Shown here piece after piece: positions 32,656 to 41,929 of a stretch of 64,000 bases of DNA (position 1 is its first letter; each line of letters starts with the position of its first letter). This stretch comes from Gordonibacter sp034932485 (GTDB taxonomy: Bacteria > Actinomycetota > Coriobacteriia > Coriobacteriales > Eggerthellaceae): the NCBI GenBank assembly GCA_034932485.1, contig JAYFOQ010000010.1, positions 62,001 to 126,000 of the forward strand. The letters run 5' to 3'. Both the position numbers and the translations under genes were made by a program. The notes below the pieces were generated by a model. That model searched no databases and was not told the origin of the DNA. It was given only the letters and a program-made list of their open reading frames with translations.

Positions 32656-35199
32656 CTACGCCTTCTTGGCCGGAGCCTTACGCTTGGCGGGAGTAGGCTT
32701 CTTCGCGGCAGAAGTTTTAGCCGCAGGTTTTTTTGCCCCCGTCTTCGCACCAGCCTTCGAAGCGCCCTTTTTCTCCTCGTCCTGCTCTTTGCCGGGACAA
32801 TCGAAATTCGGACAAAGCTTCCAGGGGCCACGATTTGTGGTCACGATAACCATTGGTGCACCACAGTGCTCACACACCTCATCGGTAGCCGTTAGTGGTC
32901 CGTACTGAGGCAGCGGATATCCCGTTTCGCATTCATCATAGTTCTCACAGCGAATGAATCGTTTAAGCGTGCGCGGGTTTTTCTGGGCAATAAGCTTCGC
33001 TGTTTTACCATTCGCTTTGCAGACAGGACACTCGCCCACCTCGAGGTTGGGTTCTTGATTTGTTGTACAAAGCGGATCAATACAGGCCGTGCGTGGCTTA
33101 CTGCGAAATGCCGTTACTTTTACTTGCGGCATACCACACGTCGGGCAGGGCTCAGGAATCGCCTCAACCTTGCCTTTAGGCAACGGGTAGGTCACGTCGC
33201 AGTCAGGCCATCCCGAACAACCAATAAACATACTGCGCGTCTTCTGGGAGGCACGCAGCTGCAAGTCTTTACCGCACTTGGGGCAGGGGCCCACATAGGC
33301 ATCGGCCGCCACAGCATCGGCAAGCGCATCTTTCACTTCCTCGGAATGCGGCAGCAGACTGGCAAGCTGATCTGCAAGGAGGTTCCGCGAATTCATCACC
33401 ACATCGGTCTTAGTTTTTTGACCCTCGGCGATGTTATCCATATCCGCTTCAAGCTCGGCTGTCATCTCAGGATGCGTAATGTGCGGAGCGAACTTATCCA
33501 ACGCATCGCACACAGCCATACCCAGCTGACTGGGCTCGATAGGCTCATTTTGGACGTATTTCACCGTATACAAACGCTCAATGATGGAGTGTCGGGTAGA
33601 TTTTGTACCTAAACCCAGCTTCTCCATCTCCTGAATAAGCTTTCCTTGGCTATAGCGCGCTGGCGGCTCAGTCTGCTTCTTGGTGCAGGTAGCACCTCCA
33701 AACGCGATCTGCTGACCCTGTTCAAGGAGAGGCAACTGCTCGTCCTTCTTCAATCCATAGGGGTAGATGGCACGAAATCCTTGCACAACCAATACGTCAC
33801 CCTTCGCAACAAAGGGTTCGCCGCTCACATCTAAACTAACTTTCGTGCCCTCAACAACCGCCGCCTCGGAGAGCGTGGCCAAAAAACGGCGCGCAATAAG
33901 GTTATACAACTTGTAGTCAGCAGGAGCCAGATCATCGGGGGTTGCCTTAGCCGTGGGATAAATCGGCGGGTGATCCGTCGTTTCCTTCTTACCCCGTGTA
34001 GCCGTAAGCTTACCCTTCGCCAGCAATTCCTTGCAGTAAGGCGCATAGGCAGGGTTGCCTGCGATAGCCTTTACCGTTTCCGCCAAATCAAGCGACGATG
34101 GATACACGGTATTGTCAACACGCGGATAAGAGATATAGCCATCCATATACAGACTTTCGGCTATACGCATGGTTCGCGCCGGACTAATACCTTCGGCCGA
34201 AGCCGCTGCCATAAGTGAAGTGGTGTTGAATGGCGTGGGCGGTGCTACCGTACGCTTCCTCTTCTCAATAGAATCCACTGTCGCGCGAGTAGCACCCTCA
34301 ACATGTGCCATAGCCGCGTTCGCTTCAGCTTCACTCTTAAAACGCGCTGTAGCATGCGGAGCCTCAAACGTATCAGGCTCTTCTCCGAAAGCGCCACGAA
34401 TAACCCAGTAGTCCTCAGGCACAAACGCCAAGCGCTCACGCTCGCGTGCTACAATCAGGGCCAAAGTAGGCGTTTGCACACGACCCGACGAGCGCACATT
34501 ACCGTATCCTGCAAACTTCACCAGCGTTAGATAGCGAGTAAGTACTGCGCCCCAAATTAAGTCGATGTCTTGACGTGAAGCGCCGGCACTTGCCAAGTTC
34601 GTATCCAGCTCCACCAAGTGCGAAAACGCATGAGTGATCTCTTCTTTTGTGAATGCCGAGTACCGGGCTCGAGACACCGGCGCCGTCGGGTTTATTTCTT
34701 GAATGCAGGACAAAGCATCCGATCCAATAAGCTCGCCCTCCCGATCGAAGTCGGTAGCGATAACAATGGAGTCGGCTTTTTTGGCAAGATTTTTGAGAGA
34801 ACGAATAATTTCCTTCTCTTTGGGAAGCTTCTCGATAGGCGCATACACCAAATAAGGTAGCGCATCCATCTTCCACGCCTTTAACTCAACGCCATCTTCG
34901 GTGAAGGGCTTTTTCTTTTTGAAGGGCGGTTTAGGCAGCGTTGTGGGCACATCCGCAGGAAGAGTCTCCCCCTCTTCGGTAACGCCCTGCCAACCACCTC
35001 GTTTTTTGTACACCATAGTCGGAGCGAAATCAGGTTCCAAAATATGGCCGCGCAGACCAATGGTTACCCATTCCTCGCCATCCACGTCAAAGCGGTACAC
35101 CGGCGTGGAATACACCTTATCCGCCTTCGGTTTCGTGACGCCGAGTAAATCGGCAATTTTTTGAGCCGCGTCATTCTTCTCGGTAACTACCAGCTTCAC
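32656..35199 (-). CDS. topA: DNA topoisomerase I, archaeal-like type IA
   Basis: An 847-residue type IA topoisomerase that relaxes negative supercoils. The TOPRIM start reads KLVVTEKNDAAQKIADLLG, which resembles archaeal TopA, not the VIVESPAKAKT of most bacteria; ATDFDREGELIG carries the acidic metal site. The active-site Tyr358 is in GYISYPRVDN. The C-terminus holds several C4 zinc-finger repeats (CPKCGKDL, CPTCGMPQ, CPVCKANG, CEHCGAPM) and a Lys/Ala/Pro-rich tail of about 45 residues that probably binds DNA. A terminator follows at 32606. Confidence 0.93.
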   Translation of the reverse strand: MKLVVTEKNDAAQKIADLLGVTKPKADKVYSTPVYRFDVDGEEWVTIGLRGHILEPDFAPTMVYKKRGGWQGVTEEGETLPADVPTTLPKPPFKKKKPFTEDGVELKAWKMDALPYLVYAPIEKLPKEKEIIRSLKNLAKKADSIVIATDFDREGELIGSDALSCIQEINPTAPVSRARYSAFTKEEITHAFSHLVELDTNLASAGASRQDIDLIWGAVLTRYLTLVKFAGYGNVRSSGRVQTPTLALIVARERERLAFVPEDYWVIRGAFGEEPDTFEAPHATARFKSEAEANAAMAHVEGATRATVDSIEKRKRTVAPPTPFNTTSLMAAASAEGISPARTMRIAESLYMDGYISYPRVDNTVYPSSLDLAETVKAIAGNPAYAPYCKELLAKGKLTATRGKKETTDHPPIYPTAKATPDDLAPADYKLYNLIARRFLATLSEAAVVEGTKVSLDVSGEPFVAKGDVLVVQGFRAIYPYGLKKDEQLPLLEQGQQIAFGGATCTKKQTEPPARYSQGKLIQEMEKLGLGTKSTRHSIIERLYTVKYVQNEPIEPSQLGMAVCDALDKFAPHITHPEMTAELEADMDNIAEGQKTKTDVVMNSRNLLADQLASLLPHSEEVKDALADAVAADAYVGPCPKCGKDLQLRASQKTRSMFIGCSGWPDCDVTYPLPKGKVEAIPEPCPTCGMPQVKVTAFRSKPRTACIDPLCTTNQEPNLEVGECPVCKANGKTAKLIAQKNPRTLKRFIRCENYDECETGYPLPQYGPLTATDEVCEHCGAPMVIVTTNRGPWKLCPNFDCPGKEQDEEKKGASKAGAKTGAKKPAAKTSAAKKPTPAKRKAPAKKA

Positions 35200-35601
35200 G
35201 CGGTTCCCTCCTGTTCTTTTGGGCCGCCTCCCGCAGCCTTGTCATTCACACGGTTGCCCCACTTCAATTTATTAACGTGTGCGGGGATGGTGCGTCTTAC
35301 TTGAGCGCCAAGTTGAAACACAGGGCGAACACTACCGAAAGGCGCAGCAGACGCTAGCATACACGATTTTTATGCAGAAGCGGCTAAAATTATACTTACA
35401 GAAGCACTTCGGGAAATCGGATGGTGATTTCGTCTGCACCCGTTGGAGAAGGCAAGGACGTTTCGTGGATGAAACGATTATCGGTTAATCTACTTTACGG
35501 GGAAGCCGTCGAATCACCCAACCAACCGCTCAGCGTTCATGCCATAAACGCACCAGCGGCGGCATCACCCGACGAAACCTCGCTCGGAAGGAAAGAACCC
35601 C
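35200..35601. other. intergenic region between topA and a small secreted protein
   Basis: Four hundred bases without a convincing gene. A plus-strand TATACT near 35394 could be a -10 element but the -35 is unclear. A frame at 35421-35705 overlaps the next gene in another phase, has no ribosome-binding site and reads like noise. Confidence 0.4.
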
Positions 35602-36069
35602 ATGAAGAAAATTCTCGCAATTTTGCTCGGCTTGCTGGTGGTAGTTGTCATCGGCGCCATTGGGGTTGTCGCCCTCGCAAATACTTCAGGAAACCCAGTA
35701 AGTGATGCAGCGAAGAATGTTAAGGCCGCTGCAACGAATGCAGCTATGGATGCCGTCGATGTTAAGGGTCAAATAAAAAGTACGATCGACCAGCATACCG
35801 ATGCTATCGCTTCTGCAACCGGGCTTACCGTTGAACAGGTGAATGAAGCGGTTGCCAACATGGATATCGACAGCTGGCAAGCTGTTGCTCTGCCCGACAA
35901 TATCTCAAAAACCGGCAGTATTGACGCCAGCAGTTTCGGCGTTGATGGAACCATTGTTACGTACGACAACCCCGCCTATATCACGCTTGAGGCATATGGA
36001 CAAAACGTGACGTTATCCGTACCCGAAAGCGCCCAAACCTACCTACCATATTTAACGCTAGCACAGTAG
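35602..36069 (+). CDS. small secreted or membrane-anchored protein, unknown
   Basis: A 155-residue protein with a clear N-terminal signal/anchor (MKKILAILLGLLVVVVIGAI). The remaining polar part is mostly helical (DAAKNVKAAATNAAMDAV) followed by a short beta-rich end. No lipobox Cys, no known domain. The ATG follows GGAAGGAAAG. It stands alone and ends 65 bases before a strong stem-loop. It could be a cell-surface or periplasm-like stress protein, but nothing in the sequence proves a role. Confidence 0.75.
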   Translation: MKKILAILLGLLVVVVIGAIGVVALANTSGNPVSDAAKNVKAAATNAAMDAVDVKGQIKSTIDQHTDAIASATGLTVEQVNEAVANMDIDSWQAVALPDNISKTGSIDASSFGVDGTIVTYDNPAYITLEAYGQNVTLSVPESAQTYLPYLTLAQ

Positions 36070-36133
36070 ACACAACCACTGCAGCTCATCAACCATCCTA
36101 AGACAACTTCGGTACAGCACCGTAGCACTCAAA

Positions 36134-36166
36134 GTGCGAGGAGGGCACTCACTCCCCTCCTCGCAC
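36134..36166. terminator. bidirectional stem-loop
   Basis: GTGCGAGGAGG and CCTCCTCGCAC form a perfect 11-base stem between the small secreted protein gene and the convergent amino-acid permease gene. T-tracts are weak on both sides. Confidence 0.6.
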
Positions 36167-36194
36167 TCATCACTCATTCTAGAAACAAAATCTC

Positions 36195-36848
36195 TTAACT
36201 CGTACGCGCCTCCTTCGTACGGCGTTGATAGGCGCGCACGATTTGCGATAAAGTGAAACAAACCACAAAGTAAAACAATGCCATCAAACCAAAGATCATG
36301 AATATCTGTTCGGTAGAGTTGTAGCTGTTCATAAGAATCATACCGCGGCCCATAAGTTCTTGAACCGCCATTGCGCCCCAAAGAAAACTCGTATCTTTAA
36401 TGGTGGTAACAAACTGGCTTAACAGTGCAGGAATCATGTTGCGCAACGCCTGAGGCAAGATAATCAAAAGATAGGTTTGTACTGTCGAAAAACCCTGGCT
36501 CTTGGCAGCTTCGTACTGTCCAAACGCCACACTAGCCAGACCACCGCGTACAATTTCAGCCACACTTGCACTGGTAAACAAGGTAAATGCTAAAACGGCC
36601 GCACCCAAGGGGGGCAGTTGAGCCACAAAGAACGTAAACATAATCCACAGCAGTAGCGGCGTATTCTTAAATATCTCGATATAGATAGTCGCAAGAGTCG
36701 AAAGTACTCGACTATCCGACGTACGCAACACCGAGATAAACGTACCGAACACAACGGAACAGAGGATAGCCACAGCCGAAATTGCCAACGTCATGCCAAG
36801 ACCTTGCAGCAAAAACTGCATGTTCACCCAGGTAAAAAGCTCAGCCAT
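36195..36848 (-). CDS. polar amino-acid ABC transporter permease (second)
   Basis: A 217-residue permease of the His/Glu/Gln family. The signature loop is GLASVAFGQYEAAKSQGFSTVQTYLLIILPQALRNMIPALL, matching the EAA motif, and helices typical of the family surround it. The ATG at 36848 lies one base after the stop of the upstream permease, with its ribosome-binding site AAGGAGG inside that gene's end. Two different permeases make the usual heterodimer. Substrate is probably glutamate, glutamine or aspartate judged by the partner binding protein. Confidence 0.92.
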   Translation of the reverse strand: MAELFTWVNMQFLLQGLGMTLAISAVAILCSVVFGTFISVLRTSDSRVLSTLATIYIEIFKNTPLLLWIMFTFFVAQLPPLGAAVLAFTLFTSASVAEIVRGGLASVAFGQYEAAKSQGFSTVQTYLLIILPQALRNMIPALLSQFVTTIKDTSFLWGAMAVQELMGRGMILMNSYNSTEQIFMIFGLMALFYFVVCFTLSQIVRAYQRRTKEARTS

Positions 36849-36849
36849 C

Positions 36850-38094
36850 TCACGCCTCCTTTCCGTGCTCGTTATCACGAGTCTTCGCATCGCGCTCCGG
36901 TAAATCGTCTAACGCATCTTCAGTCGCGTCAGGATTTTGTTTTTCTAACTTCTCTTTACCAGATGATGCGATGTGGTCAGATATAAACTCGTTATCAGAG
37001 AACGACTCTTCCGCAAGTTCGGCATCTTGGCGTGCCATACGATCGGCTAGATGGCGTTTCGCCCCCGTACGACCTGTCTTGGTATGAGTCTTGCGCCGGA
37101 TACAATCCTCATCAGCGTCGCATTCATCTTCGATTTGCTGTTGCAACTCCTTGCCAATAGCATCGGCTATTTCAGCCGCACGTCGTCCCGTGATGGGATA
37201 CGAACTAACCGTCTGATCGGGATTCTCGGGATCGTAAAGCGTATGCAGTGGGTGTCGAGGTGACGGAGCTGCTGGAGCGGGTGCGATATTGATTGTGTCA
37301 TACATGGTCTGCACGCCCGCAGAAAGCGCGTCTGCCGCCGCATGCCCCGTAATATCATGAGAACCCGGTGTTGCCTCAGTCGTATCCTCAACCAACTGAT
37401 CGGTCGCATCGCCCGTGGAGATATGTTTGTGACTGCGCGTACGGTGTTCCAAATACAAGGCCAAGCGCGACAAAGGGAAACAGATAATAAAATACAACAC
37501 AGCCGCAACCACATATACCGGCCCGTAGTAGCTAGTAGATCCCGCAAACGAATTCGAGAAGTACATAATCTCGGCGCCCACAAAAAACGCCAGGATAGAG
37601 GTGTTTTTCACTAGATTGGCAGCCTGCACGGCAAGCGGAGGCAAGATAATACGCATGGCCTGGGGCAAAATGATAACAAACATCATCTGCCAGTAGCTGA
37701 AGCCCTGGCTCTTCGCCGCCTCGAACTGACCACGATGGATGGAGCCAATACCACTTCGCACAACTTCAGAAATATAACCACCATGATAAATACCGATGGC
37801 CAGAATACCGATATAGAACGTCTCGAGCGAGACACCAATCAACGGCAGCAGCGCATAGAAAACAAACGCTTGCAGCAGCAATGGAACATTCTGCACCACT
37901 TCCACATACACACGCGTAATGCCGCGCGCCACCACAAAACGCGACACAGAGAGCACACCAAAGATTACACCCAAGGCGAGGGCAAGTAACAACGCGAAAA
38001 ATGAGATAGCCACGGTATGACCAAACGCAGAGAGCAAATCAGGCCAGCGCGCAAAGAGAGCCTCCCACTTGTATGGAGCGAAAGCATCAAGCAT
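36850..38094 (-). CDS. polar amino-acid ABC permease with long cytoplasmic tail
   Basis: A 414-residue protein whose first 215 residues are an ordinary HisM/GlnP-type permease (EAA loop GQFEAAKSQGFSYWQMMFVIILPQAMR). About 190 further residues are highly charged, rich in Asp, Glu, Thr and His (for example GKELQQQIEDECDADEDC and DDLPERDAKTRDNEHGKEA) and predicted disordered and cytoplasmic. Typical family members end near residue 220. The start overlaps the binding-protein stop by eight bases. The tail could be a regulatory or docking element, but this is a guess. Confidence 0.9.
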   Translation of the reverse strand: MLDAFAPYKWEALFARWPDLLSAFGHTVAISFFALLLALALGVIFGVLSVSRFVVARGITRVYVEVVQNVPLLLQAFVFYALLPLIGVSLETFYIGILAIGIYHGGYISEVVRSGIGSIHRGQFEAAKSQGFSYWQMMFVIILPQAMRIILPPLAVQAANLVKNTSILAFFVGAEIMYFSNSFAGSTSYYGPVYVVAAVLYFIICFPLSRLALYLEHRTRSHKHISTGDATDQLVEDTTEATPGSHDITGHAAADALSAGVQTMYDTINIAPAPAAPSPRHPLHTLYDPENPDQTVSSYPITGRRAAEIADAIGKELQQQIEDECDADEDCIRRKTHTKTGRTGAKRHLADRMARQDAELAEESFSDNEFISDHIASSGKEKLEKQNPDATEDALDDLPERDAKTRDNEHGKEA

Positions 38095-38866
38095 TAGAGA
38101 GCCCCCAATCCTGTTTGAGCGACTCAAGCGTTCCGTCGTCCATCATGTTCTGTAGCGCCTCATCGATCTGGGCCGTCAATTCGGTGTTCGTTTTCTTCGT
38201 AGCAATGCCGTATTCCTGGGGAGCAAACTGCGCATTCAGAAGCATCGTAGAATTGTCCAGATAACCCAGCAAGATTGAGCGATCCACCGAGAACGCGTCG
38301 ACACGCCCGGTTACCAACGCAATCTTAATTTCCGGATACGTAGCATATTCCGCGAAATTCATTTTGATACCAATTTCATCGCCTGCAGCACCCAGCTTAT
38401 CGCGCGTCGTGGCACTGGAAGCTACCCCTACCGTCTTGCCGTCTAAATCAGCAAGTTCGGTAATACCGGAATTCTTCTTGACCAGCACGCCAATATGATC
38501 GGTAAAATAGGGCTGCGAAAAATTGTAGCTCTTCTTGCGCGCTTCAGTGATAGTGAACGTGGCCAGCGTCGCATCGAGCGTACCGTTGTCTAGCATAATG
38601 CCACGCGTGGTCACGTTCACGCCCGTAACCTGAAGGGCATCAGGGCTACCTTTCAAACGTTTGGCCAACTCACGAGCAATATCTACCTCAAAACCTTCAA
38701 TATTGCCCGATTCTGGGTTTTGGAAGCCGAAGTTTGGCACATCAATCTTGGTACCCACGCGCAACACGTCAGAGGGCGCGCAACCGGAAAGACCACCGCC
38801 AAGAGCCACCGTACCGGCGGCAAGTGCCGCAACTTTCACAAAGTGTCGTCTTGTTAGCATACGCAC
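38087..38866 (-). CDS. amino-acid-binding lipoprotein of the ABC importer
   Basis: A 259-residue periplasmic-type binding protein tethered to the membrane: TRRHFVKVAALAAGTVALGG is Tat-like and ends with the lipobox LSGC. The mature part has the SBP_bac_3 fold with NIEGFEVDIARELAKRL near the ligand site and ATLATFTITEARKKSYNFSQPYF. Glutamate, glutamine or aspartate binding is usual for this sequence type. It is the second gene of a four-gene importer operon, after the ATPase. Confidence 0.92.
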   Translation of the reverse strand: MRMLTRRHFVKVAALAAGTVALGGGLSGCAPSDVLRVGTKIDVPNFGFQNPESGNIEGFEVDIARELAKRLKGSPDALQVTGVNVTTRGIMLDNGTLDATLATFTITEARKKSYNFSQPYFTDHIGVLVKKNSGITELADLDGKTVGVASSATTRDKLGAAGDEIGIKMNFAEYATYPEIKIALVTGRVDAFSVDRSILLGYLDNSTMLLNAQFAPQEYGIATKKTNTELTAQIDEALQNMMDDGTLESLKQDWGLSNA

Positions 38867-38869
38867 CGC

Positions 38870-39601
38870 CTACAGGATCTTCGACAGGAAGCTCTTGATA
38901 CGCTCGTTACCCGATTCGTCGAAGATGAAATGGGGTGTTCCCTGTGCAATGACGCGGCCGCTTTCCATAAATACAACCTTATCTGAAGCCTCGCGCGCCA
39001 AGCCCATCTCGTGGGTAACCATAACAATGGTCATGTTTGTCTCGGCAAGCGACTTGATAACGTCGAGTACTTCTTGCACCATTTCAGGGTCGAGCGCACT
39101 CGTGGGCTCATCGAGCAGCATTATCTTGGGATGCATATTCAGCGCGCGAGCAATGGCGACGCGCTGTTGCTGTCCACCTGAAAGCTGATCGGGATATTTA
39201 TTAATCTTATCCACCAAACCAACGCGTTCCAGATAGGCACGCCCCGTGCGCTCGGCGTCCTCGCGCGGAATCTTAAGCACCTTAATGGGCGCGAGTGTGA
39301 CGTTTTCTAACACCGTCTTGTGCGGATAGAGGTTATAACTCTGAAATACCATAGCCACATCGCGAGCGAGCGCGCGGGAATTCACCTTACGGTCGGACAG
39401 ATCCATGCCATCCACAATAATCGTGCCTGTGTCGGGTACCTCAAGGCCATTAATACAGCGAATAAGCACGCTTTTTCCCGAACCGGATGGCCCGATAATA
39501 ACAACCTTCTCGCCTTCCGTAACCTCGAGTGATACATCTTTGAGCGCCTCGACTGTACCGAAGTTTTTATAGATATCCTGAACCATGATTGCGTTTGCCA
39601 C
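38870..39601 (-). CDS. polar amino-acid ABC transporter ATP-binding protein
   Basis: A 243-residue ATPase of the GlnQ type. Walker A is IGPSGSGKSVLIRC, the signature LSGGQQQRVAIARAL, Walker B IMLLDEPTSALDP, and the H-loop VTHEMGLAREASD. The GTG at 39601 is chosen because GGAGG precedes it by seven bases; the longer frame has no ribosome-binding site. It heads the importer operon (ATPase, binding protein, two permeases). Confidence 0.94.
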   Translation of the reverse strand: MANAIMVQDIYKNFGTVEALKDVSLEVTEGEKVVIIGPSGSGKSVLIRCINGLEVPDTGTIIVDGMDLSDRKVNSRALARDVAMVFQSYNLYPHKTVLENVTLAPIKVLKIPREDAERTGRAYLERVGLVDKINKYPDQLSGGQQQRVAIARALNMHPKIMLLDEPTSALDPEMVQEVLDVIKSLAETNMTIVMVTHEMGLAREASDKVVFMESGRVIAQGTPHFIFDESGNERIKSFLSKIL

Positions 39602-39762
39602 GCTGGAGCCTCCGTTCCCGCTTGAAAGGCCAGCGACCACACACCGCTGCCTTCGGAGATCGATGATGATATGCATCACGCTAGTATATCACCAGCATGT
39701 ACGATACCGCAGGTGCGAAGCGATTACAGGAACGTGACGGATATGAGCCTTAGGCGTGAGTC

Positions 39763-40938
39763 TTAACGCGCGAACATAAGCCGTTCGCTGTCGAACATCC
39801 GCTGAAGTACGATAACACCCATACCCGTGTAAACGAGATTCGACACAACACACATCACCACGTTCAGCGGTTGAAAATCGAAGGTAAAAATACCAATCAT
39901 ACACTGCACGCTATTGTAAAGCGGAATTAGATAGTACCAAAAGTCGCTCTGAGCCCCACTACCAAACATACCCAAAATACCAATAAGCATAACCACAATC
40001 ATGAGTGGCGTCAGATAAGTCGTTGCCTCCTTGGTAGATTTAGCGAGCGCCGATACCACGGTAATAAGCATAACGATAATCAGAGCCGTCGAAGCAACCA
40101 CTAAGGCTAACAGTAAATACTCCGGCACACCGTAGACATTCACGTTAACCTCACCTTTCGTAAGGTTACCCAACCCCGCAAAGATGCCAATCATACTAGA
40201 TGCTGCGCTTAGTAACCCAATAAGCGTGACCGCCAGAATCTTTCCCAACGCGATGTCTCTTCGACGTATGGGCGTGGCCAACATCGTTGCCATGGTGCCA
40301 CGTTCCTTCTCGCCCGCCACCGATTCTGCCGCAATGGACATACAACTAGTAAACAGGAAGATGAGCAGCATAAGTGGCACAATAGTAACTACAAAGGATC
40401 CAGCCGCATCGCGTTCGTCAGCTACGTCGTAGACACCCTGTCCTGAGTTCACGTCAAAGCGATTCGACAGCGACGACTCATAAGAATCCAAGAGCGCAGT
40501 AAACATCTGGAACGCCTGGCGGGAGTCGGGGTTAGCGGAATTGTAATAGATTTCCACCTGAGGCGCAGGCGCACCCGACGTCGGATCGTAAACAGCCGTC
40601 TTCGCATCAAAGCCTTCGGGAAACACAACAAATGCCAGCACACTACCCTGTTCGATACGCTTGCGCATGTCATCTACACCGGGAAGGTTCGCTTCAGATT
40701 CAACCTCGACTCCCGCGGATGCAACCAGCGTTTCAATGCTGGATGGCTCATTCACCACGGCAACGACCGGTCGCTTTTCTTTATCGGGAGACATCATGGT
40801 ATTCATTGCATCGCCCATGAACGACCACATACCAAAGATAAGCAAACCGGGCAGCAGGATGGCCACTGCCGCTGATGCCTTGTTGCTAAAGAAGCGAGCC
40901 AGCTCTTTCCTCGCTATGGTCATGACGTTGCTTTTCAC
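39763..40938 (-). CDS. ABC-2 exporter permease (NatB-like)
   Basis: A 391-residue membrane protein with one N-terminal helix, a large extracellular domain of about 130 residues (residues 55-185) and five or six further helices. AGEKERGTMATMLATPIRRRDI is the typical coupling text of NatB/YhaP proteins. In Bacillus NatAB exports sodium; others export drugs or peptides. It overlaps its ATPase partner by four bases (ATGA). No regulator gene accompanies it here. Confidence 0.9.
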   Translation of the reverse strand: MKSNVMTIARKELARFFSNKASAAVAILLPGLLIFGMWSFMGDAMNTMMSPDKEKRPVVAVVNEPSSIETLVASAGVEVESEANLPGVDDMRKRIEQGSVLAFVVFPEGFDAKTAVYDPTSGAPAPQVEIYYNSANPDSRQAFQMFTALLDSYESSLSNRFDVNSGQGVYDVADERDAAGSFVVTIVPLMLLIFLFTSCMSIAAESVAGEKERGTMATMLATPIRRRDIALGKILAVTLIGLLSAASSMIGIFAGLGNLTKGEVNVNVYGVPEYLLLALVVASTALIIVMLITVVSALAKSTKEATTYLTPLMIVVMLIGILGMFGSGAQSDFWYYLIPLYNSVQCMIGIFTFDFQPLNVVMCVVSNLVYTGMGVIVLQRMFDSERLMFAR

Positions 40939-41711
40939 GAAGCCTCACCTACTATCTGCGCATACAGGTCGAAGAATGCATCTTCTAGGCTTCGGCTGCC
41001 CGACAATTCTGAAAGGGTACCCTCGGCAGCCATACGCCCACCGATAACAATGCCGGCCCGATCGCACACCTTCTCAACCAAGCTAAATATATGAGTGGAC
41101 AACAGAATAGTTTTTCCCTGCCCCTTCAACTCAAGCAGGAAATCGGTTACCGTCTTAGCGGTAATAACATCCAACCCGTTTGTTGGTTCATCAAAAATAA
41201 TAACATCGGGGTCATGCACCAGCGATACCGCCAACGATGCCTTCTGTTTCATACCAGTAGACAAATCGGCCACCTTCGTCTGGGCAAAACGATCAATACC
41301 AAAACGCTCGAACAGTGTGCGCTTGCGCCTTTCGCGCATAACTGGATCAACCTGACGCAACTCGGAAAAGAAATCGAATAGATAATCGGGCGAGAACGTC
41401 TCCTCCAGTCGCAACTCACTCGTAAGAAATCCAACCGTCGCACGTACACGCATCGGGTCTGCCACAATGGAATGTCCCTCGATGAACGCATCACCAGCGT
41501 CGGGTTTTACCAAGGCCGCCAGCATGCGTAGCGTCGTGGTCTTACCGGCACCATTCGGACCGAGTAACCCATAGATTTCGCCAGATTGAACGGAAAACGA
41601 CAGCCCATCCACGGCAGTTTTTATAGGGGCATCCGTATGTTCCAGCTTGCGCTGCTTCGCAGAAAGCTTGAACGTTTTTTTCAAGCCTACGACCTCAATG
41701 GCTGTTTCCAT
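40935..41711 (-). CDS. ABC exporter ATP-binding protein (NatA-like)
   Basis: A 258-residue ATPase with Walker A GLLGPNGAGKTTTLR, signature LSTGMKQKASLAVSL, Walker B VIIFDEPTNGLD and H-loop STHIFSLVEKVCDR. It forms a coupled pair with the NatB-like permease. The ATG at 41711 follows GGAGGGCAGGG; the in-frame ATG at 41807 would place 32 unrelated residues in front of a normal N-terminus. Confidence 0.92.
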   Translation of the reverse strand: METAIEVVGLKKTFKLSAKQRKLEHTDAPIKTAVDGLSFSVQSGEIYGLLGPNGAGKTTTLRMLAALVKPDAGDAFIEGHSIVADPMRVRATVGFLTSELRLEETFSPDYLFDFFSELRQVDPVMRERRKRTLFERFGIDRFAQTKVADLSTGMKQKASLAVSLVHDPDVIIFDEPTNGLDVITAKTVTDFLLELKGQGKTILLSTHIFSLVEKVCDRAGIVIGGRMAAEGTLSELSGSRSLEDAFFDLYAQIVGEAS

Positions 41712-41855
41712 CGGCCCTGCCCTCCTGGGGTCGAAATGATCATTTATTTCCGAAACAGTATAACAGCGAAGAACGAAAGGCGATTTTGCCAAACAAACCG
41801 CCCACAAATAACGTTACGCATGCATGTTCTCGTGACTTTTTGACTTGTCGAGCAT

Positions 41856-41901
41856 AAAAAATGTCAGCCGATGCTAGTCTCAGCAATGCTGGCATGTTTT
41901 T
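41856..41901 (-). terminator. possible terminator of the DUF1385 gene
   Basis: On the minus strand ATGCCAGC pairs with GCTGACAT with one mismatch, followed by a run of six T residues. It lies about 30 bases after the DUF1385 stop. Confidence 0.5.
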
Positions 41902-41929
41902 AACAGATAATGATACTAAGCCGTCAGCC

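Noticed and set aside
35421..35705. 94-residue plus-strand frame before the small secreted protein
   Set aside because: It overlaps the next gene out of frame, with no ribosome-binding site and no family text.
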